Origin: Paenibacillus alkalitolerans
Lineage (GTDB): Bacteria > Bacillota > Bacilli > Paenibacillales > YIM-B00363
Direction of reading: 5' to 3'
Length of the DNA: 56,811 nucleotides
Assembly (NCBI RefSeq): GCF_016482785.1
Contig: NZ_JAEMXM010000001.1
Location: forward strand, 838,941 to 895,751
In this document: positions 26,979-36,345 of the stretch, in pieces
Layout of the letters: every line of letters starts with the position of its first letter
How positions within the stretch are numbered: the first letter of the stretch is position 1
Program-made: the position numbers and the translations under genes
Notes under the pieces: generated by a model
What the model was told of the DNA's origin: nothing
The model's database searches: none
What the model saw: the letters and a program-made list of their open reading frames with translations, nothing else

Positions 26979-29807
26979 TTGACACAAAAATATGATTTTC
27001 CATTCCAAAACCCTGACTTGCCTCTTGAAACAAGGGTGAACGACCTTGTTTCCCGGTTTACGCCCGACGAAAAAATCAACCTGATGTGCCAGTACCAAGA
27101 CGAGATCGCCCGATTGGGCGTGAAACCGTATAAGCACGGAACGGAAGCGGCTCACGGCATGGCTTGGCTCGGAGAAGCGACGACGTTCCCCCAACCGATC
27201 GGGCTCGCTTGCACGTGGGACACGGACTTGCTGAAGCGGGTCGGCAGCGCCATCGGGGACGAAGCGCGCGGCTTCTTCAAGCGGAATCCGGCCGTTAACG
27301 GATTGACGCTATGGGCGCCGACGGTCGATATGGAACGCGACCCTCGCTGGGGCCGCACGGAGGAAGCGTACGGCGAAGACCCGCATTTGACGGGCAAGCT
27401 TGCGACAGCTCTCATCCGCGGCATTCAAGGAGACGATCCGAACTATTTGAAGGCCGTAGCATCGTTGAAACATTTCCTCGGCAACAATAATGAAATCGAC
27501 CGGGGCAGCTGTTCCGTCAGCATCGATCCGCGCAACATGCGGGAATATTATTTGAAAGCGTTCGAAATACCGTTCAAGGAAGGCGGCGCGCAGTCGATGA
27601 TGACGGCGTACAACTCCGTCAACGGAGTGCCGGCCAACGTAAACCCTGATGTCGTCAAAATCGTGAAACAGGAATGGGGCATGGACGGCTTCGTCGTCAG
27701 CGATGCCGGCGACGTGCTCGGAACGGTCAATGACCATCGTTATTACGAGACGTACAAAGAAGCGGTCGCGCAAACGATCAAATGCGGCATCGACAGTATC
27801 ACCGACGATCATCCGGTTTCCAAACAAGCGATCCGCGATGCTCTTGCCGAAGGATTGCTGACGGAGAACGACCTGGACATTGCGCTGCGAAACACGTTCC
27901 GAGTCCGGTTCCGCCTCGGCGAATTCGATCCGGACGAGCGCAATCCTTATGCGTCCATCGATGAAACGATCATTCTGCATCCGGAGCATGCGAAGCTGTC
28001 GCTGGAAGCGGCGCGCAAAAACATCGTCCTGCTCAAGAATGACGGAGGGACTTTGCCTCTTGACGCCGGGAAACTGAACAAGGTCGCGGTCATCGGGCCG
28101 TTTGGAGGCATTGTGTACCGCGATTGGTACAGCGGCACACTTCCCTACGCGGTAACACCGCTTCAGGGCATCCAAGAGAAATTGGCGGGCAAAGCCCTCA
28201 GCTTCAACAACGGCTGCGATCTCATTAAGCTGAAATCGCAATCGAACGGCCGGTATGTGCGTTTGTCGGACAAGGATAAGAGTCCTCTTGCCGCCGACTG
28301 CGCCGATGCCGCTCAAGCGTCTGTGTTCGAATCGACCGATTGGGGCTGGGACAGCCATACGCTTATTGCGCAATCCAACGGAAAATATGTCACTACCGAC
28401 GACAAGGAAGTCACTGCATCTTCGGATCATATTTGGGAATGGTTCACGAAAGAGGTTTTCCACGTCCGGCCGCAGGACGGAAGCTCCAAAGTGAAGATTT
28501 CCACCTGGAACAATCGTCCCGTGACCGTCGACGCGGGCACGGGAGCGTTGACCGTGACGGACGGAACGGCAGCAGATGCGGAGAGCTTTATCGCCGAGAA
28601 AGTGACTGACGGCTTACGGGACGCGGTAGAGGCTGCAAAAGCCGCCGACGCGGCCATCGTCTTCGTCGGCAACCATCCGCTCATTAACGGCAAAGAAACG
28701 ATGGACCGTCCGGACATTACGCTTGCGCAATCGCAGGAACGGCTCATCCAGGAAGTATTCCGGGCGAACCCCAATACGATCGTGGTCATCGTCGGCAGCT
28801 ATCCGTACGCTATCAACTGGGTGGACGCGAACATTCCTGCCGTATTGTACACTTCGCATGCAGGGCAAGAGCTCGGACGCGCCGTCGCGGACGTGTTGTT
28901 CGGCGAATATAATCCGGCCGGGCGCTTGAACATGACATGGTTTAAATCCGTTGAACAGCTTCCGGATTTTATGGATTACGATATTATCAAGGGCAATCGC
29001 ACGTACCAGTATTTCGACGGAGATCCGTTGTACCCGTTCGGTCACGGCCTTTCCTACGCGAGCTTCCAGTACGACGGCTTGAAACTGAGCGCTAATAATA
29101 TCGATGCCGGCGGATCCGTTACGGTAAGCTGCAGGATTACGAATGCGGGATCCGTTCCGGGCGAGGAAGTAGTACAGCTGTATGTCCGCGCGGAGCAATC
29201 CCGGGTGAAACGTCCTCTGAAGCAGCTGCAAGGATTCCGGAGACTGCACCTTGCTCCAGGCGACTCCGCTGAAGTCCAATTCGTGCTTCCGGCCTCGGAG
29301 TTCGCTTTCTGGGACGTGACTCGCGAACGTTACTGCGTGGAGAGCGGCGATTACACGATCATGATCGGTTCGTCATCCTCGGATATTAAGCTGAACGGGA
29401 CGCTGTCCGTGAACGGTGAGTCGGTTCCGCCGCGTGACCTGAAGCAAGTGACCAAGGCCGTTAACTATGACGACTATGCTAACGTAACGATCGGTGAATG
29501 TAAGGAAGGCGGCAGCAGTGTTGCGGCGTCCGTGGAGGGCGCATGGGTGCGGTTTGACGATGCGGAATTCGGCGCAGGCGTCAGTTCATTCGAGACGAGG
29601 GCTGCAAGCGTTGAGGGGGCAACCGTCGAGATTCGTCTGAACGGACCCGACGGTCCGTTGGCAGGCACGTGCACGATTAGCGCTTCGGGCAGCGGACAAG
29701 CTTGGCAAACGGCCACCTGTGCGGTGACGGGCGTCAACGGAAGACACGGCGTATATTTAGTTTTCCGCGGAGCAGTAAATATAAGCTGGTTCAGGTTCAT
29801 CGGTTAG
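26979..29807 (+). CDS. GH3 beta-glucosidase/xylosidase with inserted beta-trefoil and C-terminal CBM6-like domain
   Basis: TTG 26979 is chosen because GAGGAG lies 9 bases before it; the TTG at 26970 touches the ribosome site. The product has 942 residues and no signal peptide. The GH3 N-domain carries the nucleophile near Asp242 (FVVSDAGD). The GH3 C-domain is split by a block of about 125 residues (about 415-540) with repeated SNGRYVRLSD / SNGKYVTTDD units, the signature of fascin-like beta-trefoils. A fibronectin-III-like domain follows (about 695-775), then a CBM6-like sandwich (about 830-942, ending ISWFRFIG). It should remove beta-glucose or beta-xylose in the cytoplasm. Which of the two cannot be decided by eye. 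Confidence 0.9.
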   Translation: MTQKYDFPFQNPDLPLETRVNDLVSRFTPDEKINLMCQYQDEIARLGVKPYKHGTEAAHGMAWLGEATTFPQPIGLACTWDTDLLKRVGSAIGDEARGFFKRNPAVNGLTLWAPTVDMERDPRWGRTEEAYGEDPHLTGKLATALIRGIQGDDPNYLKAVASLKHFLGNNNEIDRGSCSVSIDPRNMREYYLKAFEIPFKEGGAQSMMTAYNSVNGVPANVNPDVVKIVKQEWGMDGFVVSDAGDVLGTVNDHRYYETYKEAVAQTIKCGIDSITDDHPVSKQAIRDALAEGLLTENDLDIALRNTFRVRFRLGEFDPDERNPYASIDETIILHPEHAKLSLEAARKNIVLLKNDGGTLPLDAGKLNKVAVIGPFGGIVYRDWYSGTLPYAVTPLQGIQEKLAGKALSFNNGCDLIKLKSQSNGRYVRLSDKDKSPLAADCADAAQASVFESTDWGWDSHTLIAQSNGKYVTTDDKEVTASSDHIWEWFTKEVFHVRPQDGSSKVKISTWNNRPVTVDAGTGALTVTDGTAADAESFIAEKVTDGLRDAVEAAKAADAAIVFVGNHPLINGKETMDRPDITLAQSQERLIQEVFRANPNTIVVIVGSYPYAINWVDANIPAVLYTSHAGQELGRAVADVLFGEYNPAGRLNMTWFKSVEQLPDFMDYDIIKGNRTYQYFDGDPLYPFGHGLSYASFQYDGLKLSANNIDAGGSVTVSCRITNAGSVPGEEVVQLYVRAEQSRVKRPLKQLQGFRRLHLAPGDSAEVQFVLPASEFAFWDVTRERYCVESGDYTIMIGSSSSDIKLNGTLSVNGESVPPRDLKQVTKAVNYDDYANVTIGECKEGGSSVAASVEGAWVRFDDAEFGAGVSSFETRAASVEGATVEIRLNGPDGPLAGTCTISASGSGQAWQTATCAVTGVNGRHGVYLVFRGAVNISWFRFIG

Positions 29808-30452
29808 CCCCGGCTTGCGCAAACAGGTCAGACGTGTGGCTGAAGTAGATAGGGTCATTTTTTGAGCTTATTTATAAATATAGGATCAATTTTTAACCTT
29901 ATTTCACCCGGTCCACTCGTGGAGAATCAGAGAAGTAGCACGCTGTAAGTGTATAGGGTCAATTTTTGAGTTTATTCATAAAAATAGGGTCATTTTTTGA
30001 GCTTATCTTACCTAGATCACTCGTGGAGAGTCGTAGAAGTAGCACGCTGCGAGTGTATAGGGTCATTTTTTGAGCTTATTCATAAAAATAGGGTCAATTT
30101 TGAGATTGTCAATTAATTGCCGGCACGAACATGCAGCCGAAATTTATTCGCTCGCAGCGTTTTAAGTCAGTTGAATTTATCGACAGTCTCATTTTTGACC
30201 TTATTTTACTCGGATCACTCGTGGAGAATCGTAGAAGTAACAGGCTGCGTGTACATAGGGTAAGTTTTCAACCTTCTCTACCGCTACCGGGATTAGCCGC
30301 AGTTTGGATTATCCATCGGGACGATGGATAAAAAAGTTGTTTTGTTTCGTTGGAGGATGCAGCCCAAGCGGAGGCGCGGGAGGGGTTTTCCTTAAAAACT
30401 GCTTTTCGGCAACAAGTTACGATTACTCCTGAACGTGTACCGTTTATAATAG
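29808..30452. other. Long noncoding stretch with a degenerate repeat block
   Basis: No credible gene lies between the GH3 stop and the terminator at 30453. Most of the stretch is the repeat array described separately. A perfect 10-bp stem (TTATCCATCG-gga-CGATGGATAA) at 30309-30331 is followed by A-rich, not T-rich, sequence and its role is unclear. Confidence 0.6.
29849..30275. repeat. 104-bp-period repeats with paired GGGTCA-type motifs
   Basis: A 22-bp motif ATAGGGTCATTTTTTGAGCTTA (with variants) occurs at 29849, 29880, 29953, 29984, 30057 and 30088. Members of a pair start 31 bp apart and pairs repeat every 104 bp. Between pairs is a conserved spacer starting CACTCGTGGAGA (29914, 30018) and ending near GCACGCTG; in the second copy it is bounded by the inverted ends CACTCG/CGAGTG (30018-30055). 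A diverged third spacer at 30216 is flanked by weaker motif copies at 30186 and 30255. Nothing here is coding. Pairs of GGGTCA(N)TTTT boxes remind me of the multiple transposase-binding repeats at the ends of IS21-family elements, but no istA/istB is present. Confidence 0.8.
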
Positions 30453-30504
30453 AAAAGCAGCATCGATTGAACGCACTATTACGCGTATCATCGATGCTGC
30501 TTTT
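30453..30504 (-). terminator. Terminator of the ABC-2 exporter operon
   Basis: AAAAGCAGCATCGAT and ATCGATGCTGCTTTT form a perfect 15-bp stem with a 22-base loop, 41 bp past the permease stop. T-rich sequence flanks both sides, so it could work in both directions. Confidence 0.75.
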
Positions 30505-30544
30505 TCTATTATTCGCCTAATCCCGAGTTCTCCCCTAATCCCGA

Positions 30545-31630
30545 CTACTCCCACCGGAACGTAAGGCTCGCCGCAACGAACGAGACAAGCAGCCAACCAA
30601 GCATAATCAACGTTTCGACCCATAATCCCGTCATCCCGATGCCGACGTTCATCACTTCCCTCAGGCTTTCCGACAGATGGGTAATCGGCAGCGCGTTCAC
30701 GAACGGCTGCATAATCTCCGGCATGTTGCGAACCGGGAAAAACACGTTCCCCAAAAACATCAAAGGGAACGAGATTAATCCCGCAATCGGACCGGCGCTC
30801 TCCGGGTTTTTCGCAAGTCCCGCGATAATGAAGCCGATGGACATAAAGACAAGCGTGCCAAGTACGACGTAAAACAGAAGAAGCAGCCACGAACCTCTCA
30901 CCTGCGTGCCGAACACAGCGGAAGCGATCAGCAGCACGATCATCGCTTGCGCAGCGTTCAGCAGCAACCGAGCAGTTATTTGCGCCGAAATGAACGTGCG
31001 CGCCTTCAGCGTCGTGCTCTGCATCCGGCGAAGCACGCCGCGTTCGCGCCAAGAGGCGATTTGTCCGGCAACCCCGTTCAAGTTGGTGGACATGATCATC
31101 ATCGCAACGATCCCAGGGACAAGAAAATCAATGTATTTCAAACCTAACGATTGAATAGGTTTCGCGTCTACCGTAACTACAGGCTTATAACCGGTAATCT
31201 GTTTGCTTAATCCATCCGCCACCCCGTTGACGAACGTAACGCCGAGTTGGGATGCCGCCATATTTTTCTCGTCGAAGTACGTCTCCAGCGCTGCGCCGTT
31301 TCCGGCTCCAAGCCGCTCGCCGTATCCCGCCGGCACAACGACAACAACTTGCATGTCTCCCCGCTTCAACATGTCGAGCGCCGATTCCCGATCATCATCC
31401 TGCTCCGTTGGAACCGCCGACTGCAGCAAAAACGCCGCAACGACCGCTTCGGAAGCTTCCGTCCCGTCCTCATCCACAACAACCGCGGCAAAATTAACGC
31501 CGCCGTTTCCGGAAAACGATCCGAGAGCCACCATCAATAAAATCGGAAAAAATAGCGTGAAAAACAATACTTGCCGATTGCGTGCAAATAGCCGCAATTG
31601 CGCCAATGTCAGCTGCCAATATCCTCTCAT
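30545..31630 (-). CDS. ABC-2 type exporter permease
   Basis: ATG 31630 overlaps the ATPase stop (ATGA), so the two genes are coupled. The 361-residue protein has one N-terminal helix, a large extracytoplasmic domain (about 45-165) and five to six C-terminal helices with IASWRERGVLRRMQSTTL before the first, the usual ABC-2/YhgE-DrrB layout. It forms the membrane half of an exporter of unknown substrate, typically antibiotics or lipids. Confidence 0.9.
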   Translation of the reverse strand: MRGYWQLTLAQLRLFARNRQVLFFTLFFPILLMVALGSFSGNGGVNFAAVVVDEDGTEASEAVVAAFLLQSAVPTEQDDDRESALDMLKRGDMQVVVVVPAGYGERLGAGNGAALETYFDEKNMAASQLGVTFVNGVADGLSKQITGYKPVVTVDAKPIQSLGLKYIDFLVPGIVAMMIMSTNLNGVAGQIASWRERGVLRRMQSTTLKARTFISAQITARLLLNAAQAMIVLLIASAVFGTQVRGSWLLLLFYVVLGTLVFMSIGFIIAGLAKNPESAGPIAGLISFPLMFLGNVFFPVRNMPEIMQPFVNALPITHLSESLREVMNVGIGMTGLWVETLIMLGWLLVSFVAASLTFRWE

Positions 31631-32574
31631 GACTCTCTGAGGCTCCTTCCGGTCATCTGAATGAACACATCTTCCAGCGTTGCGGATCGCGTGCTTAAAT
31701 CCGTCAACTCCAGACCGTACTCATCCGCCTTCGGAATCAAATCCGTAAGCGATGCCTGCAAGTCGTCCGTATAAAGAACAAATTGATCCTTCCGTTCCTC
31801 CACACGGCTGACGCGATAAATTCCCCTGAGTATATCTTCGAGCCGCTGCAATTGTTCCTCAGTGTGTTTCTCTCTGTTCGGAATGTGGAATTCGATCGTC
31901 CTGTCGGCTCCGAGCGAGTTGATTAAACTTTGCGGCGTATCGAGCGCGATCACTTTCCCTTGATCCATTAAACAAATACGGTCGCACAATATGTATGCTT
32001 CATCCATGTAGTGTGTGGACAGGACGACCGTCTTGCCCTGTTCCTTCATCCGCAAAATAATGTCCCACAGCGTACGGCGCGCTTGCGGATCCAGTCCCGT
32101 CGTCGGCTCGTCAAGGAACACAACGAGCGGATCGTTCACGAGCGCGAGCGCAATCGCCAACCGCTGCTTCTGCCCGCCGGAGAGATGCTTGACGCGACCG
32201 TTGAGCTTATCTTTCAGTATCATGCTTTCAAGCAGCGGATCGACAGGGACGGGATTTTTATAAAAGGAGGCGTACATCTGAGTAATCTCTCTCACCGTAA
32301 GCAGTTCAAACAAGGAAGTCGATTGAAGCTGAACGCCGATGACGGCTTTCACTTGATCCAGATGCGTGCGTGTATCATAGCCGCCGACCCGCGCGACTCC
32401 GCCGTCGGGCTTGCGCAGCCCTTCGATCATCTCCATCGTCGTAGTTTTGCCTGCGCCGTTCGGTCCCAGTAGCCCGAACACTTCCCCTTGGCGCACTTCG
32501 AAGCTCACGCCGGCAACCGCCGTGAAATCCCCATACTTCTTCACCAGGTTATCAACCTCGATGACGTGCTGCAC
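31627..32574 (-). CDS. ABC exporter ATP-binding protein, DrrA/CcmA type
   Basis: GTG 32574 is the start; GAGG lies 8 bases before it. The 315-residue ATPase has Walker A GPNGAGKTTT, signature LSGGQKQR, Walker B VVFLDEPTTGLDP and the switch His (STHYMDEA). The last 90 residues form the regulatory domain of DrrA-like proteins (STRSATLEDVFIQMTGR). It powers the ABC-2 permease. The pair sits between glycan genes without an obvious functional link. Confidence 0.92.
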   Translation of the reverse strand: MQHVIEVDNLVKKYGDFTAVAGVSFEVRQGEVFGLLGPNGAGKTTTMEMIEGLRKPDGGVARVGGYDTRTHLDQVKAVIGVQLQSTSLFELLTVREITQMYASFYKNPVPVDPLLESMILKDKLNGRVKHLSGGQKQRLAIALALVNDPLVVFLDEPTTGLDPQARRTLWDIILRMKEQGKTVVLSTHYMDEAYILCDRICLMDQGKVIALDTPQSLINSLGADRTIEFHIPNREKHTEEQLQRLEDILRGIYRVSRVEERKDQFVLYTDDLQASLTDLIPKADEYGLELTDLSTRSATLEDVFIQMTGRSLRES

Positions 32575-32824
32575 CCTCTCCGCCTCGCTTCCATTTTTTT
32601 CATTTAACCTTCACTGACTTTTATATTACACAAAGCGGTGTGCAAAGGCAAAAGCACTATGACAAGAGATATTGCATAGCCGCGATTCAAACACATTGAC
32701 AAGGAAGTATGGCGTTCCCAAAATATAATACAAATTGCCTTTATAGGAATATTCCTATTATGGTATATATAAAACTACAGATGCATAGTACCATCATGAA
32801 TTTTTCGCATCTCAATCCCAGTGA

Positions 32825-32853
32825 AAAACCATCGCGAATATCGCGATGGTTTT
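32825..32853 (-). terminator. Terminator of the GH31 gene
   Basis: AAAACCATCGCGA-ata-TCGCGATGGTTTT is a perfect 13-bp stem 9 bp past the GH31 stop, followed by TTTTT on the minus strand. The 250 bp between it and the ABC ATPase start hold nothing recognisable. Confidence 0.85.
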
Positions 32854-32861
32854 CGGTTATA

Positions 32862-35183
32862 TTACAGTCTGATTGTAATCTTGGACGCACCGGCATGCGG
32901 TGTGAGCTTGACGCCTTCGCTGGTGCTTTCGAACGCTGCGCCTTCAGCGGAAACGATGCTTTCAATGCCGCGCAGTACTGCGTGCCAAGGCTTCCGTGCG
33001 CCTTCGGCCGCGATTTCGAGCGTTCCTCCGCTGCGGAACGCGCTCGCTTTCAACTCAGCCGCTCCGTTCAAATCGTACACCGCGGTCGAAGCAGAAGCGC
33101 CATCCTCAAGCTCGAACAGATGGAAAGTCACATTATCGGCAAAATCATAATCCGGCCTTTGATCGTTGCTGCCGATCGCGATCAGGCTGTTCGGTCTGAC
33201 AAGAAGCGGGACGGTCATATATCCGTGCTTCTCTTTTACCCACTTGCCGCCTTCGACTTTATCGCCGGTAATCATATTCGTCCATCGGCCTTCCGGCACA
33301 TAATATTGGACGGTGCCTTCCGAATTGAAGATCGGCGCCACAAGCAGCCTCTCGCCCAACATATACTGCCTGTCCAGGTAGTGGCAGGTCGGATCCTCCG
33401 GGAACTCCAGAACCATGGCACGCATCATCGGCAAGCCTTTCTCGGTCGCTTCGACGGCGTATCCGAACAGATGCGGCATCAGGCGGCTCTTCAGTTCCGT
33501 AAAGTAACGGAGCACATCGACCGATTCTTCGTCAAACAGCCACGGCACCCGGTACGATTCGTTACCATGGAGTCGGCTGTGGGACGAAAGCAGCCCGAAA
33601 GCGACCCAACGCTTGTAGATGTCCGCCGGTGCCGTCCGTTCAAAGCCGCTGATATCGTGGCTCCAGAAGCCGAAGCCCGACAAGCCGAGCGACAGGCCGC
33701 CGCGAAGGGTCTCGGCCATCGAGTCGTAGTTCGCCGAACAGTCTCCGCCCCAATGAACGGGGAACTGTTGGCCGCCGGCCGTCGCGGAGCGCGCGAACAG
33801 CATCGCTTCGTTCTTGCCGCGGTGCTGCTCGAGCACCTCAAATACGGCTTTATTATAAAGCTGTGTGTAATAGTTATGCATCTTCATCGGATCGGACCCG
33901 TCGTAATAAACGACATCCGTCGGAATGCGCTCGCCGAAGTCCGTCTTGAAGCAATCGACGCCCATGTCCATCAACCGCTTAAGCTTGCTTTGATACCATT
34001 TTACGGCGTCCGGATTCGTGAAATCGACAAGCCCCATACCCGCCTGCCATTTGTCCCATTGCCATACATCGCCGTCTTTTGTTTTGACGAGGTAGCCTTT
34101 TTCCGCGCCTTCCTTGAACAGAGGCGATTTTTGCGCAATGTACGAGTTGATCCATACGCAGATGCGCAGTCCCCGGTCTTTCAAGCGGCGGAGCATGCCT
34201 TCCGGATCCGGGAACATGTCCGGATCCCATTCGAAATCGCACCATTGGTACTCTTTCATCCAGAAACAATCGAAATGGAATACATGCAGCGGAATGTTCC
34301 GTTCGGCCATTCCTTCGATGAAGCTGTTGACCGTCGCTTCGTCGTAATTCGTTGTGAAGGAAGTCGTCAGCCAAAGCCCGAACGACCATGCCGGCGGAAG
34401 AGCCGGTTTTCCTGTCAGCTTCGTGTAATTGTCCAACACGTCCTTCAACGTTTCGCCGCCGACGATGAAATACTCCAACGTCTCGCCCGGCACGCTAAAG
34501 CCTACTTTGGAGACGACCTCCGACGCAACCTCGAACGAGACCCGCTCCGGATGGTTGACGAACACGCCGTATCCGCCGCTGGATAAATAGAACGGAACGT
34601 TCTTATACGCCTGCTCGCTGCTGGTGCCTCCGTCTTCGTTCCAAATATCGACGGCTTGTCCGTTTTTTACGAACGGCGTAAATCTTTCTCCCAACCCGTA
34701 TACTTGCTCGCCGATACCGAGGTCGAGCATTTCACGGAAATATGGGCTGCCGTCTCGATCGACAATGTAAGCGGCCCCTTTGTTCGCCGTTCCGGTTAGT
34801 CTCTTGCCTTCAAAATCGAACTCCAAACCCCAAGCCGGCGATTTGCGGATTGTCGCCGTCAGCCCGCCGCTTTGCAGCTTCACGAACTGTTCCGTTTGGT
34901 CTATCGCAATCTTTGTTTGCGGATCTTGATGAATTTCAAAATCAGGTCCCAAATGCCGCCTTCCCGCATGATGCGTCCACCGCACGCGGATCACGTCGGG
35001 GATCGGCGAACTGAATTCGGTCGTCAGCAGCGCCGCGTTCAACGTGTCGCCTTTCGTTCGGACATATTTGGTTGCCGAATGTACCGTTACCTCGTTACCG
35101 ATTACACGAACGTCCCGAACTTCCGTCGGATACTGAATATCGACGCCTTCCTTAACTTGCCAATAACCGTCGGTAAACTTCAA
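32862..35183 (-). CDS. GH31 alpha-xylosidase, YicI-like, intracellular
   Basis: The start is TTG 35183, 7 bases after GGAGGG, giving the usual family N-terminus (LKFTDGYW); a longer frame to 35246 adds a hydrophobic stretch without ribosome site. The 773-residue product has the GH31 sandwich, barrel and C-terminal domains. Nucleophile Asp415 (FKTDFGERIP) and acid/base Asp481 (HWGGDCSA) fall within one residue of Asp416 and Asp482 of E. coli YicI, an alpha-xylosidase. It should remove alpha-1,6-xylose from isoprimeverose-type ends of xyloglucan oligosaccharides. It is divergent from an AraC-type regulator. Confidence 0.93.
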   Translation of the reverse strand: MKFTDGYWQVKEGVDIQYPTEVRDVRVIGNEVTVHSATKYVRTKGDTLNAALLTTEFSSPIPDVIRVRWTHHAGRRHLGPDFEIHQDPQTKIAIDQTEQFVKLQSGGLTATIRKSPAWGLEFDFEGKRLTGTANKGAAYIVDRDGSPYFREMLDLGIGEQVYGLGERFTPFVKNGQAVDIWNEDGGTSSEQAYKNVPFYLSSGGYGVFVNHPERVSFEVASEVVSKVGFSVPGETLEYFIVGGETLKDVLDNYTKLTGKPALPPAWSFGLWLTTSFTTNYDEATVNSFIEGMAERNIPLHVFHFDCFWMKEYQWCDFEWDPDMFPDPEGMLRRLKDRGLRICVWINSYIAQKSPLFKEGAEKGYLVKTKDGDVWQWDKWQAGMGLVDFTNPDAVKWYQSKLKRLMDMGVDCFKTDFGERIPTDVVYYDGSDPMKMHNYYTQLYNKAVFEVLEQHRGKNEAMLFARSATAGGQQFPVHWGGDCSANYDSMAETLRGGLSLGLSGFGFWSHDISGFERTAPADIYKRWVAFGLLSSHSRLHGNESYRVPWLFDEESVDVLRYFTELKSRLMPHLFGYAVEATEKGLPMMRAMVLEFPEDPTCHYLDRQYMLGERLLVAPIFNSEGTVQYYVPEGRWTNMITGDKVEGGKWVKEKHGYMTVPLLVRPNSLIAIGSNDQRPDYDFADNVTFHLFELEDGASASTAVYDLNGAAELKASAFRSGGTLEIAAEGARKPWHAVLRGIESIVSAEGAAFESTSEGVKLTPHAGASKITIRL

Positions 35184-35311
35184 TTGAAATCCCTCCGTTT
35201 CTATAACTATAATGATATTGACTAAATAAAAATATTTCTCTATCAATTTTGTCTAGTTTTATCACTATTTTGACCTATGATCACCTAGTAAGAAGTACCG
35301 GGGGGATATAC

Positions 35312-36196
35312 ATGAACAAAGCGACGTTGAAAGAGAATCGAATACACGGAGACCCGGTTTACCCGGTCAGCGTATACCCGATTACATGCCCGCCTGAAGA
35401 GCCTCTGCTCGACCTCCATTGGCACGATGAATTGGAGTTTCTTCTGGTGACCGAAGGAAAAGCCTTATTCCGCGTCGATGTGAGCAATTATGAGGTGCAA
35501 GCGGGGGAAGCGATCTTCGTCAATGCGGGAGAGCTTCACTCCGGTTACGTCGTTGGGGAGAAACCGTGTTCGTTTCTTGCGGTCGTGTTTCACCCGGATT
35601 TGCTCGGAGCCGGATCGGTCGATATCGTTCAAGACCGTTACATTCAACCGCTCGTTCAACATAAGTATAACGTCCCTGTGCACATTACGCGCAATACCGA
35701 ACCGGAAAGAGACGTCCTATCCATGCTGTACCAGTTGTTCGATGCGAATCAAAACAAACAGAACGCTCATGAGCTTACAACCAAGGGCTTGCTTTATCTT
35801 TCCTTGTCCAAGCTGCTGATGCTGGGCAAGCCTGTGCAGCGCGAAAGCAAGCTTGGCGCCGGCAACCACAATATCGACCGGTTGAAGACGATCGTCGAAT
35901 ACATCGAGAACCGCTACAGCGAACAAATCCAACTGCAGGATTTGGCAGGACTCGCATCGATGAGCGAATCGTATTTTTGCCGGTTCTTTAAGAAAATCAC
36001 GACAAAAAGCCCGATCGAATACATCAACCAATATCGGGTTCAACAAGCGGCTTTCATGCTGAAGAAATCGGATAAAAAAATTATGGAGATCGCCCTGGAT
36101 GTCGGCTTTAACAATGTAAGCTATTTCAACACCGTATTCAAGCAGCGGTTCGGATGCACTCCCGCCGCTTACCGGAAGCGCGACTTGGGGGCATGA
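35312..36196 (+). CDS. AraC-family regulator with cupin domain, next to GH31
   Basis: ATG 35312 lies 6 bases after GGGGGG, so the in-frame ATG at 35249 is rejected. The 294-residue protein has a cupin domain (about 20-100; LHWHDELEFLLVTEGKALFRVD, GEAIFVNAGELHSG) and two helix-turn-helix units at the end (about 195-294; IQLQDLAGLASMSESYFCRFFKK, IMEIALDVGFNNVSYFNTVFKQRFG). It probably activates the divergent GH31 gene in response to a sugar. The 128-bp divergent region between them is very A+T rich; no clear promoter pair was picked. Confidence 0.9.
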   Translation: MNKATLKENRIHGDPVYPVSVYPITCPPEEPLLDLHWHDELEFLLVTEGKALFRVDVSNYEVQAGEAIFVNAGELHSGYVVGEKPCSFLAVVFHPDLLGAGSVDIVQDRYIQPLVQHKYNVPVHITRNTEPERDVLSMLYQLFDANQNKQNAHELTTKGLLYLSLSKLLMLGKPVQRESKLGAGNHNIDRLKTIVEYIENRYSEQIQLQDLAGLASMSESYFCRFFKKITTKSPIEYINQYRVQQAAFMLKKSDKKIMEIALDVGFNNVSYFNTVFKQRFGCTPAAYRKRDLGA

Positions 36197-36345
36197 TCCC
36201 AACACCTATGTTCCCCCCACACATTTTATCGATATTGTATGCCGCTCCGGACAAATTTTTCCAAAGACGCAGGACTTCCGGACTGTTCCGGCTAAATGAT
36301 ATATGACCTTTGTATTCGATCATTTATCTGGGGGCCGCGACACCC

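Noticed and set aside
27309-28463. 384-codon open frame opposite GH3
   Set aside because: Antisense shadow of the GH3 gene; Arg- and Val-rich translation without family features.
29849-30275. CRISPR array
   Set aside because: Repeats alternate at 31 and 73 bp, spacers are themselves repeated, and no cas gene is near.
30131-30331. 66-codon frame in the repeat region
   Set aside because: No ribosome site, no family, and it runs across repeat and hairpin sequence.
30309-30331. Perfect 10-bp hairpin as a terminator
   Set aside because: Followed by A-rich sequence on the plus strand and no T tract on the minus strand, and no gene ends nearby.
32709-34586. 625-codon open frame opposite GH31
   Set aside because: It is the antisense shadow of a gene with clear GH31 motifs, and its translation has no domain, ribosome site or sensible composition.
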